A stretch of 8,750 nucleotides of DNA from Chitinophagales bacterium (lineage in GTDB: Bacteria; Bacteroidota; Bacteroidia; Chitinophagales; UBA10324), in contig JAJAYG010000377.1 in the NCBI GenBank assembly GCA_026786335.1, positions 1-8,750 of the forward strand, given 5' to 3'. Positions 1 to 5,996 of this stretch are shown in pieces. The notes beneath the pieces were generated by a model, which saw only the letters and a list, made by a program, of their open reading frames with translations, searched no databases and had not been told where the DNA came from. The position numbers and the translations under genes were made by a program. Every line of letters begins with the position of its first letter. Position 1 is the stretch's first letter.

Positions 1-735
1 ACCAAGAATGTAGCAATTGGTAACATTCTTAAATGAATCAATTCCATTACCCTTTAACGAGTTCTCCTGAAGCCCTTCATAAAAAGCAAAAATGGGATAA
101 GTAGTCGCGTTGCCTCTCTTGATGAGGTAGAAATTAAACCCATAAGAACCCTGTGAGCACATAGCCGGAAAGTTTGGTGCATCCACATTATTTACAAACC
201 AGGCATAATAAAGTACTTGTTCATCATTGCCCCATGTCACCGAATCCTGCAATACAGGTTGCGGATTAGCAATAGATTCTGCAATAGCAGTCTTTAAATT
301 ATTTTTTCCATCATTAATTTTTTTTGTCTCAACATTATTGCTCAGTTTAGTAACAGTTACGCAGTAGAAATAGGATTGATTATCGAGACAGGTAAAAACA
401 TAAAGTCCTTTATTAGCGGCCATAGTTGTACCGGCATTATCGGTTTTAAAATACCGCTGCCCGCCCAAAATTTGTGAGAGCCGAAAATTTTTACATGATG
501 AGTCTCTAACATTTCCTATTAGTGTGCTGCTGTTGAGTTGAGAGGTGGAAGTAAATTTTGTGGTGCTTCTGTACACATTGTATTTTAAATTGGTTGAAGC
601 AGGTGTAGTCCATTTTAAAAAAACCTGGCCATTGCTGTAAGTTGCTTTTAAGTTTTTAACTACATAAGCCGAAGCGAAAAAAATATTTTGAGAAAAGAAA
701 AATATTACGATAAGAAGTTTGGGAAATGTTTTCAT
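1..735 (-). CDS. Secreted protein with N-terminal fibronectin type III-like domain (partial, C-terminus off the left edge)
   Basis: The frame is open from an ATG at 735 to the window edge, giving 245 codons with no stop. The protein starts with a Sec signal peptide (MKTFPKLLIVIFFFSQNIFF, then ASA). Residues about 25-115 resemble a fibronectin type III fold: VKNLKATYSNGQVFLKWTTP, then YNVYRS, the usual pattern of an Fn3 first strand, Trp strand and central Tyr strand. The rest (about 115-245) is rich in Tyr, Phe, Asn and Cys and I do not recognise it. It may lead into a secreted hydrolase or other catalytic domain, but that part lies outside the window. It is probably exported across the inner membrane and then to the surface. 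The gene starts 9 bp after the DUF433 gene, so the two are probably cotranscribed. The existence of the gene is well supported; the function is unknown. Confidence 0.8.
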   Translation of the reverse strand, partial: MKTFPKLLIVIFFFSQNIFFASAYVVKNLKATYSNGQVFLKWTTPASTNLKYNVYRSTTKFTSTSQLNSSTLIGNVRDSSCKNFRLSQILGGQRYFKTDNAGTTMAANKGLYVFTCLDNQSYFYCVTVTKLSNNVETKKINDGKNNLKTAIAESIANPQPVLQDSVTWGNDEQVLYYAWFVNNVDAPNFPAMCSQGSYGFNFYLIKRGNATTYPIFAFYEGLQENSLKGNGIDSFKNVTNCYILG

Positions 736-744
736 TGAGAAAAA

Positions 745-960
745 TTATACAATCAATTCACTTGGAAACCTTACAGATTCAGATATTGCATCACGGCTAA
801 CCGAATGATCCCATTGCTCTTCAATACCATTCCAGGATAATCCTTCTGCTGCCATTTCAAGAACAACTGCAACCAAAACCCTTGTGCCCTTAAACGTTAA
901 TTGACCGTGACAAATTTTTGGATCGGCGATCACAAATTTTCCAAGTTGTTGTCTTTTCAT
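745..960 (-). CDS. DUF433 family protein (antitoxin-like, winged-helix type)
   Basis: This 71-residue protein matches the whole DUF433 domain: ADPKICHGQLTFKGTRVLV, the family's ICHGxxxxKGTR signature, then VVLEMAAEGLSWNGIEEQW and a C-terminal helix with VSRDAISESV. I chose the ATG at 960 because MKRQQLGKFVIADP is the normal N-terminus of the family; the longer reading from a TTG at 993 adds a hydrophobic stretch not expected there. DUF433 proteins resemble VapB-type antitoxins and are often paired with a DUF5615 PIN-like toxin. No such partner lies next to it, so this copy is an orphan in the window. It follows the LamG gene by 48 bp and precedes the secreted Fn3 gene by 9 bp on the same strand. 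The family call is strong; the antitoxin function is inferred. Confidence 0.88.
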   Translation of the reverse strand: MKRQQLGKFVIADPKICHGQLTFKGTRVLVAVVLEMAAEGLSWNGIEEQWDHSVSRDAISESVRFPSELIV

Positions 961-966
961 AATGAA

Positions 967-993
967 CAAAATTATGTCTTTGGTTTTAATCAA
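967..993 (-). promoter_or_regulatory. Possible promoter of the DUF433 gene
   Basis: On the minus strand TAATTTTG (974-967) fits the Bacteroidota -7 consensus TAnnTTTG, with a TTG at 993-991 spaced 16 bases upstream. Transcription would start only a few bases before the ATG at 960, giving a nearly leaderless message, which lowers confidence. A second consensus box, TAAATTTG, lies at 1011-1004 and would give a leader of about 40 bases, but I see no well-placed -33 element for it. Confidence 0.3.
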
Positions 994-1008
994 GTTCTGA
1001 ATTCAAAT

Positions 1009-1749
1009 TTACAAACTCGCAATCAACTCAATCTCTTCCTGCGTTAATACCCGATTATAAATCAATATATCATCAATGGCCCCATCAAAATGATAATACC
1101 TTCCATAACCACCGCCAACACCAATTTGAAATGATGCATCGGTGTCGCTAAAATTATTTCCGGCTTTTATGGAATCAACTGAACCTGTAAAATTTCCATT
1201 CACATAAACTTTCAATACATTACCATCTGCAACAAACGAAACCTGCTGCCACACACCAATTTCAAACTGAACTACTGCATTTAAAGGATCAACTCCATAA
1301 ACAGTTGTGTTTCCATTGGCAATCCAATTATCGAAATTAAAACTTGAACGGTACACATGATTATCTATACTGTACTCGAACGGCCCGGTTGCATTTCTCT
1401 TACTCAAAATAGCAGAGGGCGATAAAGTATCACTAACCAAAATCCAGCAACAGATGCTGAAGATATTATTAGGAAATGAAAATTGCGGAGCATCACCAAA
1501 ATCAATGTAAGCCGAATCACTTCTTGTAAAATACATTGATTGCTGCGGTTCACCTTGGCGATTGTTAAATGGCTGCGCACCATAAATTACTCCGCTCACA
1601 TTGTTAGTGACATCAAATGCGTTTCCATTCAATTCAATATTGGCAACCAATCCATTTTGCAGCGCTGTAGTAATTTCTTCCTTTTTACAAAATGAAAAAA
1701 CAAACAAGCAAAAAGCCAATACAAAAATTTTAATCACTTCAAACTTCAC
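1009..1749 (-). CDS. LamG-domain (concanavalin A-like) surface protein
   Basis: This 246-residue protein has a hydrophobic N-terminus (residues 6-20) followed by Cys21-Lys-Lys-Glu-Glu. An acidic/lysine patch just after the Cys resembles the lipoprotein export signal of Bacteroidota surface lipoproteins, but the residue before Cys21 is Phe, which is poor for a lipobox, so lipidation is uncertain. Residues about 35-243 form one LamG/LamGL jelly-roll: YFTRSDSAYIDFGD, WQQVSFVADGNVLKVYVNG, and the family's closing signature FDGAIDDILIYNRVLTQEEI. Such domains bind glycans or proteins at the cell surface; the ligand here is unknown. The start is a GTG at 1749; the frame is closed by a stop just upstream (1761-1759) and no in-frame ATG precedes the signal region. 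It is divergent from the membrane protein at 1856 and leads the DUF433-Fn3 gene string. Confidence 0.85.
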   Translation of the reverse strand: MKFEVIKIFVLAFCLFVFSFCKKEEITTALQNGLVANIELNGNAFDVTNNVSGVIYGAQPFNNRQGEPQQSMYFTRSDSAYIDFGDAPQFSFPNNIFSICCWILVSDTLSPSAILSKRNATGPFEYSIDNHVYRSSFNFDNWIANGNTTVYGVDPLNAVVQFEIGVWQQVSFVADGNVLKVYVNGNFTGSVDSIKAGNNFSDTDASFQIGVGGGYGRYYHFDGAIDDILIYNRVLTQEEIELIASL

Positions 1750-1855
1750 AGTGCATAGTTATGATTTTGAAACGAAATGAAATTATATTTCAAAATGCTT
1801 CTGCAAATTTTTTCTGTTCTTTGCTTTGTGAAAAACAAAACTATTTGGTGGATGT

Positions 1856-2284
1856 ATGGAAGATGAAGATTCAAAAATTCTCGATTACCCTGCTCAAAAA
1901 AAAGAAATTGATGATGGCAAAAGCAAATATGATCGGCTGTTACAATCGGTCATGATGTTTTCATTTTCAATATTTTTTCTTGCATGGCTTTACAAATTTC
2001 AACATTGGCCTTATTGGCAATTCGCAAGTACCATTCTAATAATTTCCCTCAGCACGCTCGCGCTCGCAGGAGCTTTGCGTTACTCGCTTAAAAAGAAAAA
2101 AACGATTGAAGATTATTTGCTGATTGTGGTTTATAGCATTCTGCCTATTGCGTTTCTGTTTCAACTCATGCGATGGCAAGGAAGTAATGCTATGCTGATT
2201 ACAGGAGGAATCGCCTTCTTTCTCTACTTCACTGTTCGCATTGTTAAATCTTTCGGGAATAAAAATGAAGATACAGAAACTTAA
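1856..2284 (+). CDS. Four-helix integral membrane protein with internal duplication, function unknown
   Basis: This 142-residue protein has a charged N-terminal tail (about 1-30) and four predicted membrane helices near 31-47, 54-75, 86-104 and 110-130. Two helix-pair units look duplicated: residues 43-52 read AWLYKFQHWP and residues 99-108 read AFLFQLMRWQ, each followed by a hydrophobic helix and then a basic stretch (RYSLKKKK and RIVKSFGNK). The KFQHWP turn is reminiscent of motifs in small Bacteroidota membrane proteins such as the GldL N-terminus, but similarity is too short to assign a function. The ATG at 1856 begins a hydrophilic, acidic N-terminus; earlier in-frame starts are not needed. 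The gene diverges from the LamG gene and converges on the TPR gene with only 9 bp between stop codons. I do not recognise its family. Confidence 0.8.
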   Translation: MEDEDSKILDYPAQKKEIDDGKSKYDRLLQSVMMFSFSIFFLAWLYKFQHWPYWQFASTILIISLSTLALAGALRYSLKKKKTIEDYLLIVVYSILPIAFLFQLMRWQGSNAMLITGGIAFFLYFTVRIVKSFGNKNEDTET

Positions 2285-2293
2285 CCTGTAAAC

Positions 2294-4117
2294 TTAATTT
2301 ACCTGATCACCACGCAGTGCTCTAAAACGTTTGCGCGCTTCAACTGTATAAATACTTCCTTTGTATTTGGTAAGAATTTCTTTGTAGAGTTCCATTGCCT
2401 TCGTGTTATCATGCAAATAATTCTCATACAGTTCTGCGAGTTGAAACATGGCATCATCACCCAGAATATCGAATGAATAGCTTTCATCAATTTTATCAAA
2501 CAACTGAGCAGCCTCAGTATATTTTCTTTCACTCAAATAAATTCTTCCTTTCTCAAAAAGCACATCATCATTCAAAGAGTGACTGGGATAAATATTGGTG
2601 AGTGAATCCAATGTTTTAATTGCTTCATCATTTCGGTTTTGAAAAATCAACAAATCAGCTCTTGCATAAATTTTCATGGGTTCAGGTGTGGTATCAAGCC
2701 CCATGTTATCGGTTATAAAAACTGAAAGCGCAATGGCATCATTGGCAACCAATTCTGATGTGGCACTTTTTAAAACGTCAAGTTGTGTTTGACTCCAGTC
2801 AAAATCACCCATGTAAAAACTAAGTTTTGCATTTTTAAATCTCGCCTTCTCACCTAACTCATCATCTTTAAAAGTTTTATCAACCTGTCCATATAACAAG
2901 AGCGATTCCCAAACTTCATTCTTAATTAATTGCGCATCACCCAAATCAAGTTTAAGAGATGCATTCAATTTATAGTTTGGGGTAGGAATTGAAACCGCTT
3001 CCTGAAGTATGCTGATGGCTTTATCGGCATTGTGCAAATATTTTGCTTCGAAGTTTGCAAAGTCGCGCATTACAGAAAGTGTTTGTGGGCCTTTACCAAA
3101 CTCTGTAAGAAAGTCTTCATAATCTTTTTCCAATTTCAACAAATCATCATTGGTGTAATTATTTAATACGGTAATCTTTGTTTGCTGTGCTGTTAAAATG
3201 TTAGAGCGCGAAGGCAGGTAAAGGAAACTTGATTTTCCTTTTTCAGAAATTATATACTTGTATGCACCAATTGCTGCATCATAATTTCCTTCATCAAAAG
3301 CTGATTGTGCAAACTGATAAATTCTTTGCCCCTCTTCTTTATTTCTTTTATCCATTGCTTTTACCTGCTGAAAGGCCGAGGTGAAATCTTTTTTCTGAAT
3401 GTAATACCACACGAGCATGTCATTCAATTGCTCCACCTCGGGATTTTTTTGAATGCGCCTGTACAATTCAGATTGTAACTCTTTTGAATACTGCGCATCT
3501 TCTATCAATGGTTGCAAATCTGTTTGCACTTGTTCTTTTTGCGCAGGATCCGATTGCAGAATATCTATGTATGTTTTAATAGTTGCACTCACATTTCCGT
3601 TTCTTCGATAAAGACCGGCCAGTTCATTCAAATACAAATCTGAACTCTGCGCATTAAAAATTTTGCGGGCTTGCTGATAGGTTTGAATTCCATAATCAAT
3701 TAGCCCATAACTGATAAAACGATTCGCCAGTTTATTTATCTGCGGCATGTTGGGCGCAATCAGTTTGATTGCTTCATCATATTGTGCTGTTGCCTGCTTT
3801 TCATTCTCCTGTAAATGAAATGTGTTTCCGAGATCGACGTAATAACTTAGATCATCAGGGAATTTTTTGATCTGCTTCCTGATCATTTTTTCTGCATCAT
3901 CAAATTGCTTTAACTCTGTAAGGCATTTGAAATAGTTTTGATAGAATTGCGAGTTACCCGGGTTTTTACCCTGCAGTTTTTCATACAGCACAACAGCCTT
4001 ATCATATTCACCATTGCTGAAATATTGCTCGGCCAACTGAACATCCTGTGGTTGCTGTGCAAAGGCAAACATGCCATTCAACAAAAAAATAAACACCAAC
4101 AGAAACTTAGACTTCAT
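2294..4117 (-). CDS. Secreted tetratricopeptide (TPR) repeat protein
   Basis: This 607-residue protein starts with a signal peptide (MKSKFLLVFIFLLNGMFAFA, probable cleavage before QQPQ), so it acts in the periplasm or at the outer membrane. TPR-like helical hairpins start at once: residues about 26-59 (AEQYFSNGEYDKAVVLYEKL), 60-92 (CLTELKQFDDAEKMIRKQI) and 93-126 (LGNTFHLQENEKQATAQYDEAI). Further degenerate repeats run through the middle, and clear ones return at about 515-600 (GRIYLSERKYTEAAQLFDKI and LHDNTKAMELYKEILTKY), a pattern like the BamD/YbgF-type repeats. TPR arrays are protein-protein scaffolds; the partner is unknown. It is the last gene of the minus-strand string, 57 bp after the VanZ gene. 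Its ATG at 4117 is fixed by the signal peptide. Its stop is 9 bp from the stop of the convergent gene, so the two transcripts probably overlap at their 3' ends. Confidence 0.92.
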   Translation of the reverse strand: MKSKFLLVFIFLLNGMFAFAQQPQDVQLAEQYFSNGEYDKAVVLYEKLQGKNPGNSQFYQNYFKCLTELKQFDDAEKMIRKQIKKFPDDLSYYVDLGNTFHLQENEKQATAQYDEAIKLIAPNMPQINKLANRFISYGLIDYGIQTYQQARKIFNAQSSDLYLNELAGLYRRNGNVSATIKTYIDILQSDPAQKEQVQTDLQPLIEDAQYSKELQSELYRRIQKNPEVEQLNDMLVWYYIQKKDFTSAFQQVKAMDKRNKEEGQRIYQFAQSAFDEGNYDAAIGAYKYIISEKGKSSFLYLPSRSNILTAQQTKITVLNNYTNDDLLKLEKDYEDFLTEFGKGPQTLSVMRDFANFEAKYLHNADKAISILQEAVSIPTPNYKLNASLKLDLGDAQLIKNEVWESLLLYGQVDKTFKDDELGEKARFKNAKLSFYMGDFDWSQTQLDVLKSATSELVANDAIALSVFITDNMGLDTTPEPMKIYARADLLIFQNRNDEAIKTLDSLTNIYPSHSLNDDVLFEKGRIYLSERKYTEAAQLFDKIDESYSFDILGDDAMFQLAELYENYLHDNTKAMELYKEILTKYKGSIYTVEARKRFRALRGDQVN

Positions 4118-4174
4118 TTCAAAAAAAATTATGTGATCGAAATTACTTCACTTGCAGTTAATCATGTTCAAGGT

Positions 4175-4558
4175 TCAGCGCAACCATTTTTTCATTGCAA
4201 GAAATCTGAAAAAATAATATCCGCTGATGGCTCCTATAGAATTTGCAACCATATCGAGCACTTCAAATTTCCTGAAGCGGGTTAACACCGGTTGAAAAAT
4301 TTCAATACTGATTCCTACCAAAGCACAAAAAATAATGGAGCCAAGAATAAAATTTAAACGAGGCAACCGGCTGTTTTGTTGTTTGAAAAATCCACGGATC
4401 AAGAGCAAACTCAACATTGCATACATGCATACGTGCACGATCTTATCGAAATACATTTTATCAAACACATTTGACTTTGGCCAATTGGTTAAAGGAGTAA
4501 AAGACAAATAGAGAATGATGCCGAACCAAATTACGAAGAGAGAAAAATTTTTGAGCAA
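4175..4558 (-). CDS. VanZ-like family membrane protein
   Basis: This 127-residue protein has four predicted membrane helices (about 6-22, 38-55, 67-85 and 100-120), as in the VanZ family. The family signature is visible: DKIVHVCMYAMLS at 38-50, then IEIFQ (Glu86, Gln89), R94 and R96, and EVLDMVANSIGAISGYYF at 99-116 with Asp102, Asn106 and Gly109. VanZ was named for a teicoplanin-resistance accessory gene, but most chromosomal relatives have no proven role, and resistance should not be inferred. The only start that keeps the first helix is a TTG at 4558; a stop lies three codons further upstream and the first ATG would delete that helix. It is 131 bp downstream of gcvH on the same strand, a gene pair I recall as common in Bacteroidota. 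Confidence 0.88.
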   Translation of the reverse strand: MLKNFSLFVIWFGIILYLSFTPLTNWPKSNVFDKMYFDKIVHVCMYAMLSLLLIRGFFKQQNSRLPRLNFILGSIIFCALVGISIEIFQPVLTRFRKFEVLDMVANSIGAISGYYFFRFLAMKKWLR

Positions 4559-4570
4559 ACCTTTTTATTG

Positions 4571-4633
4571 ACTTAAGAAGTAAGACGTAAGAAAATAGAA
4601 GTTAGAAGTAAAAAGTTAGAATTAAGAAACTCA
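4571..4633. repeat. Degenerate 7-bp tandem repeat, cluster A
   Basis: Nine consecutive heptamers can be laid out in one phase: acttaag, aagtaag, acgtaag, aaaatag, aagttag, aagtaaa, aagttag, aattaag, aaactca. Most fit AAGTNAG loosely. They occupy the gap between gcvH and the VanZ-like gene and code for nothing evident. The periodicity is seen directly; origin and function are unknown. Confidence 0.7.
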
Positions 4634-4642
4634 TAACTTTTA

Positions 4643-4669
4643 TCCGCCGTAGTTTTTCACGAAGGCGGA
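4643..4669. repeat. Small GC-rich inverted repeat
   Basis: TCCGCC at 4643-4648 pairs with GGCGGA at 4664-4669 around a 15-base loop. The arms stand out in an AT-rich gap. The overall form (TCCGCC-GTAG ... CGAA-GGCGGA) resembles a small palindromic element I recall as dispersed in several bacterial genomes. It lies downstream of gcvH on the minus strand, but no T-run follows on either strand, so an intrinsic terminator role is doubtful. Confidence 0.6.
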
Positions 4670-4689
4670 CAAAACTCAAAACTCGAGAT

Positions 4690-5070
4690 CTACTGCCCTA
4701 TCAAATTCTTGTAAGCCGCAACATCAAGCAGTTCATTTACCTCCGAGGCATTGTCAATAGAAATTTTAACCATCCAGCCGTCGCCATAAGGATCTTTGTT
4801 CACTTTATCGGGATTGTCATTGAGTGATGAATTGAATTCAAGAATTTTTCCTGTGAGCGGAAGAAATAAATCTGATACTGTTTTTACAGCTTCAACCGTA
4901 CCAAACACAGCTTCTTTTGCCAGCGTTTGACCAACCGATGCAACATCTACATAAACGATGTCGCCCAATTCGCCTTGTGCAAAATGGGTGATGCCGATGG
5001 TGCCGGTGTTGCCTTCAACGCGAATCCATTCATGGTCCTTGGTATACTTTAAGTTTTCGGGAAAATTCAT
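4690..5070 (-). CDS. gcvH: Glycine cleavage system H protein
   Basis: GcvH is the lipoylated carrier of the glycine cleavage complex: its lipoyl arm takes the aminomethyl group from the P protein (GcvP), presents it to the T protein, and is reoxidised by the L protein, in the cytoplasm. At 126 residues it is full length for the family. Visible landmarks are [13 protein letters not shown] (8-20), [17 protein letters not shown] (26-42), and the lipoylation site [13 protein letters not shown] with Lys63 as the modified residue, followed by [23 protein letters not shown] and the conserved GW(M)VKI. The ATG at 5070 gives the standard N-terminus. No gcvP or gcvT lies in the window, so the complex is encoded at dispersed loci, as is common in this phylum. 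It sits between a small membrane protein gene and the VanZ-like gene on the same strand. Confidence 0.98.
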   Translation of the reverse strand: MNFPENLKYTKDHEWIRVEGNTGTIGITHFAQGELGDIVYVDVASVGQTLAKEAVFGTVEAVKTVSDLFLPLTGKILEFNSSLNDNPDKVNKDPYGDGWMVKISIDNASEVNELLDVAAYKNLIGQ

Positions 5071-5087
5071 GTTTAAAAAATTTTTGC

Positions 5088-5095
5088 CAAATGTA
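5088..5095 (-). promoter_or_regulatory. -7 promoter element of gcvH
   Basis: The minus strand reads TACATTTG, an exact fit to the Bacteroidota -7 consensus TAnnTTTG, ending 17 bases before the gcvH ATG at 5070. I found no clear TTTG or TTG at the usual -33 spacing, so only the -7 half is supported. Confidence 0.45.
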
Positions 5096-5147
5096 GAAGA
5101 AAAAATTTCAGGTTGAAATGATTGTTTAACAGTTTTTAAAATTGTAA

Positions 5148-5372
5148 TTATTGAACAGGTGTTTCATTTTGCTGCTCTTCATGTTTTCTTTTCTTAGTTC
5201 CTAAAATAAATCTGGCAATTGCCAGCAATACAAATCCAAATCCGCTACCGACCAAAATTCCTGCGACTGTATCGTGAATATACATTCCTGCAATTACACC
5301 AATGAACAGGCAACTGATAAAAAGTAAATTGGGAATACTGTAAAATAATTTAGGATGAAAACTAAAAGCCAT
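5148..5372 (-). CDS. Small two-helix membrane protein, unknown function
   Basis: This 74-residue protein begins [18 protein letters not shown] and has two predicted membrane helices (about 11-30 and 35-57) separated by a short YIHDT turn, then a basic and hydrophilic tail ([17 protein letters not shown]) that probably faces the cytoplasm. The second helix is glycine-rich ([10 protein letters not shown]). The ATG at 5372 is preferred over an upstream start at 5447, because the longer reading would translate the 7-bp tandem repeat into a low-complexity leader. It is 77 bp upstream of gcvH on the same strand, and gcvH has its own -7 box in the gap. I do not recognise the family; small proteins of this shape are common and poorly characterised in Bacteroidota. 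Confidence 0.7.
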   Translation of the reverse strand: MAFSFHPKLFYSIPNLLFISCLFIGVIAGMYIHDTVAGILVGSGFGFVLLAIARFILGTKKRKHEEQQNETPVQ

Positions 5373-5412
5373 GCGGTTTGAATATTGAATGCAAGATAAG
5401 CAGTGTAATAAT

Positions 5413-5452
5413 AAGTCGCAAGTCGCAAGTCGCAAGTCGGAAGTCACAAGTC
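5413..5452. repeat. 7-bp tandem repeat, cluster B (AAGTCGC)
   Basis: Three perfect AAGTCGC units (5413-5433) are followed by AAGTCGG, AAGTCAC and a partial AAGTC. The array lies about 40 to 80 bases upstream of the small membrane protein start at 5372, on the side where its promoter should be. A near-perfect array can change unit number by slippage, which would alter promoter spacing; this is inference. No coding role is evident. Confidence 0.85.
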
Positions 5453-5465
5453 ATTTATCTCTGAT

Positions 5466-5521
5466 CATACTTCTTATGTCTTGCATCTTACATCTTTTAT
5501 CTATCCTATTTCTACCATCTA
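5466..5521. repeat. Degenerate 7-bp tandem repeat, cluster C (inverted orientation)
   Basis: Heptamers in one phase read cttatgt, cttgcat, cttacat, cttttat (5473-5500), with weaker units on both sides (ctatcct, atttcta, ccatcta). On the minus strand these become AAG-headed units such as atgtaag and atgcaag, so the array looks like clusters A and B in inverted orientation. Its right end runs into the -7 box before the QueD/PTPS-family gene. Confidence 0.6.
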
Positions 5522-5527
5522 TCTTTG
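5520..5527 (+). promoter_or_regulatory. -7 promoter element of the QueD/PTPS-family gene
   Basis: TATCTTTG fits TAnnTTTG exactly and ends 19 bases before the ATG at 5547. The upstream -33 region falls inside the heptamer repeat, and no TTG or TTTG is present at the expected spacing. Confidence 0.45.
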
Positions 5528-5546
5528 GTGCAGAAATATTAATTCA

Positions 5547-5954
5547 ATGAAAGTAGCAGTAATTCGAAAAGAACAATTTAACGCAGCGCACCGGCTTTAC
5601 AGAAAAGACTGGGACGATGCAAAGAACAAAGAAGTGTTTGGCCTGTGCAGCAATCCGCTTTACCACGGTCATAATTATATGCTGGAAGTAAAAGTTACCG
5701 GAGAAATAAATCCTGAAACCGGTTATGTGATTGATTTAAAAATTCTGAAAGAGATTATTAAAGCTGAAGTGCTGGATAAATTTGATCACATGAATTTGAA
5801 TGAAGACACAGAAGAGTTTCGTGATCTTAATCCTACTGCTGAAAATATTGCGATTGTTATCTATGATAAAATCAGAAATAAATTGGATAAGCAATATGAA
5901 GTGAAGGTGTGGTTGAGTGAGACGGATAAAAATTTTGTGGAGTATCCCGCGTGA
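5547..5954 (+). CDS. queD: 6-carboxytetrahydropterin synthase / 6-pyruvoyltetrahydropterin synthase family protein
   Basis: This 135-residue protein belongs to the QueD/PTPS family, which acts on 7,8-dihydroneopterin triphosphate in the cytoplasm. Zinc ligands are His15 (FNAAHRL) and His40 and His42 (HGHNY). Cys34 is the catalytic Cys, Asp80-His81 (FDHMNL) complete the relay, and PTAEN (97-101) and Glu125 (SETDKNF) bind the pterin. The spacing Cys-x5-HGH (CSNPLYHGH) is the one found in animal PTPS (PTPS-II type), while E. coli QueD has Cys-x3-HGH. The product could thus be 6-carboxytetrahydropterin for queuosine or 6-pyruvoyltetrahydropterin for another pterin; the queD symbol is given for family only. 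The ATG at 5547 begins the standard N-terminus MKVAVIRKEQFNAAH; a longer reading from a TTG at 5481 would translate repeat sequence. No other queuosine gene lies nearby. Confidence 0.93.
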   Translation: MKVAVIRKEQFNAAHRLYRKDWDDAKNKEVFGLCSNPLYHGHNYMLEVKVTGEINPETGYVIDLKILKEIIKAEVLDKFDHMNLNEDTEEFRDLNPTAENIAIVIYDKIRNKLDKQYEVKVWLSETDKNFVEYPA

Positions 5955-5996
5955 CAATAACAAAATAGATTCCTGTTTTATTTTTCCAAAACGACT

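Noticed and set aside
961..993. N-terminal extension of the DUF433 protein (MIKTKDIILFI)
   Set aside because: It relies on a TTG start and adds residues absent from the family; the ATG at 960 fits.
1761..1955. Plus-strand frame of 64 codons
   Set aside because: It overlaps the better-supported membrane protein gene in another frame and has no recognisable features.
2288..2302. GTAAA-N5-TTTAC hairpin between the convergent stops
   Set aside because: A five-pair AT-rich stem is too weak to support as a terminator.
2395..2601. Plus-strand frame opposite the TPR gene
   Set aside because: Antisense shadow of a strongly supported gene; the same applies to frames at 2299-2532, 3938-4285, 5736-5963, 6227-6469 and 8128-8328.
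4175..4558. Glycopeptide resistance role for the VanZ-like gene
   Set aside because: No van operon genes are nearby, and VanZ-like membrane proteins are common housekeeping-type genes of unknown role.
5373..5447. N-terminal extension of the small membrane protein (MTSDLRLATCDLLLHC...)
   Set aside because: The extension is a translation of the AAGTCGC repeat array; the ATG at 5372 starts a normal membrane protein.
4571..5521. CRISPR array
   Set aside because: The repeats are 7-bp tandem units without spacers, and no cas genes are present.
5481..5546. N-terminal extension of the QueD/PTPS protein from a TTG
   Set aside because: It translates heptamer repeat DNA and crosses the -7 box; the family's N-terminus begins at 5547.
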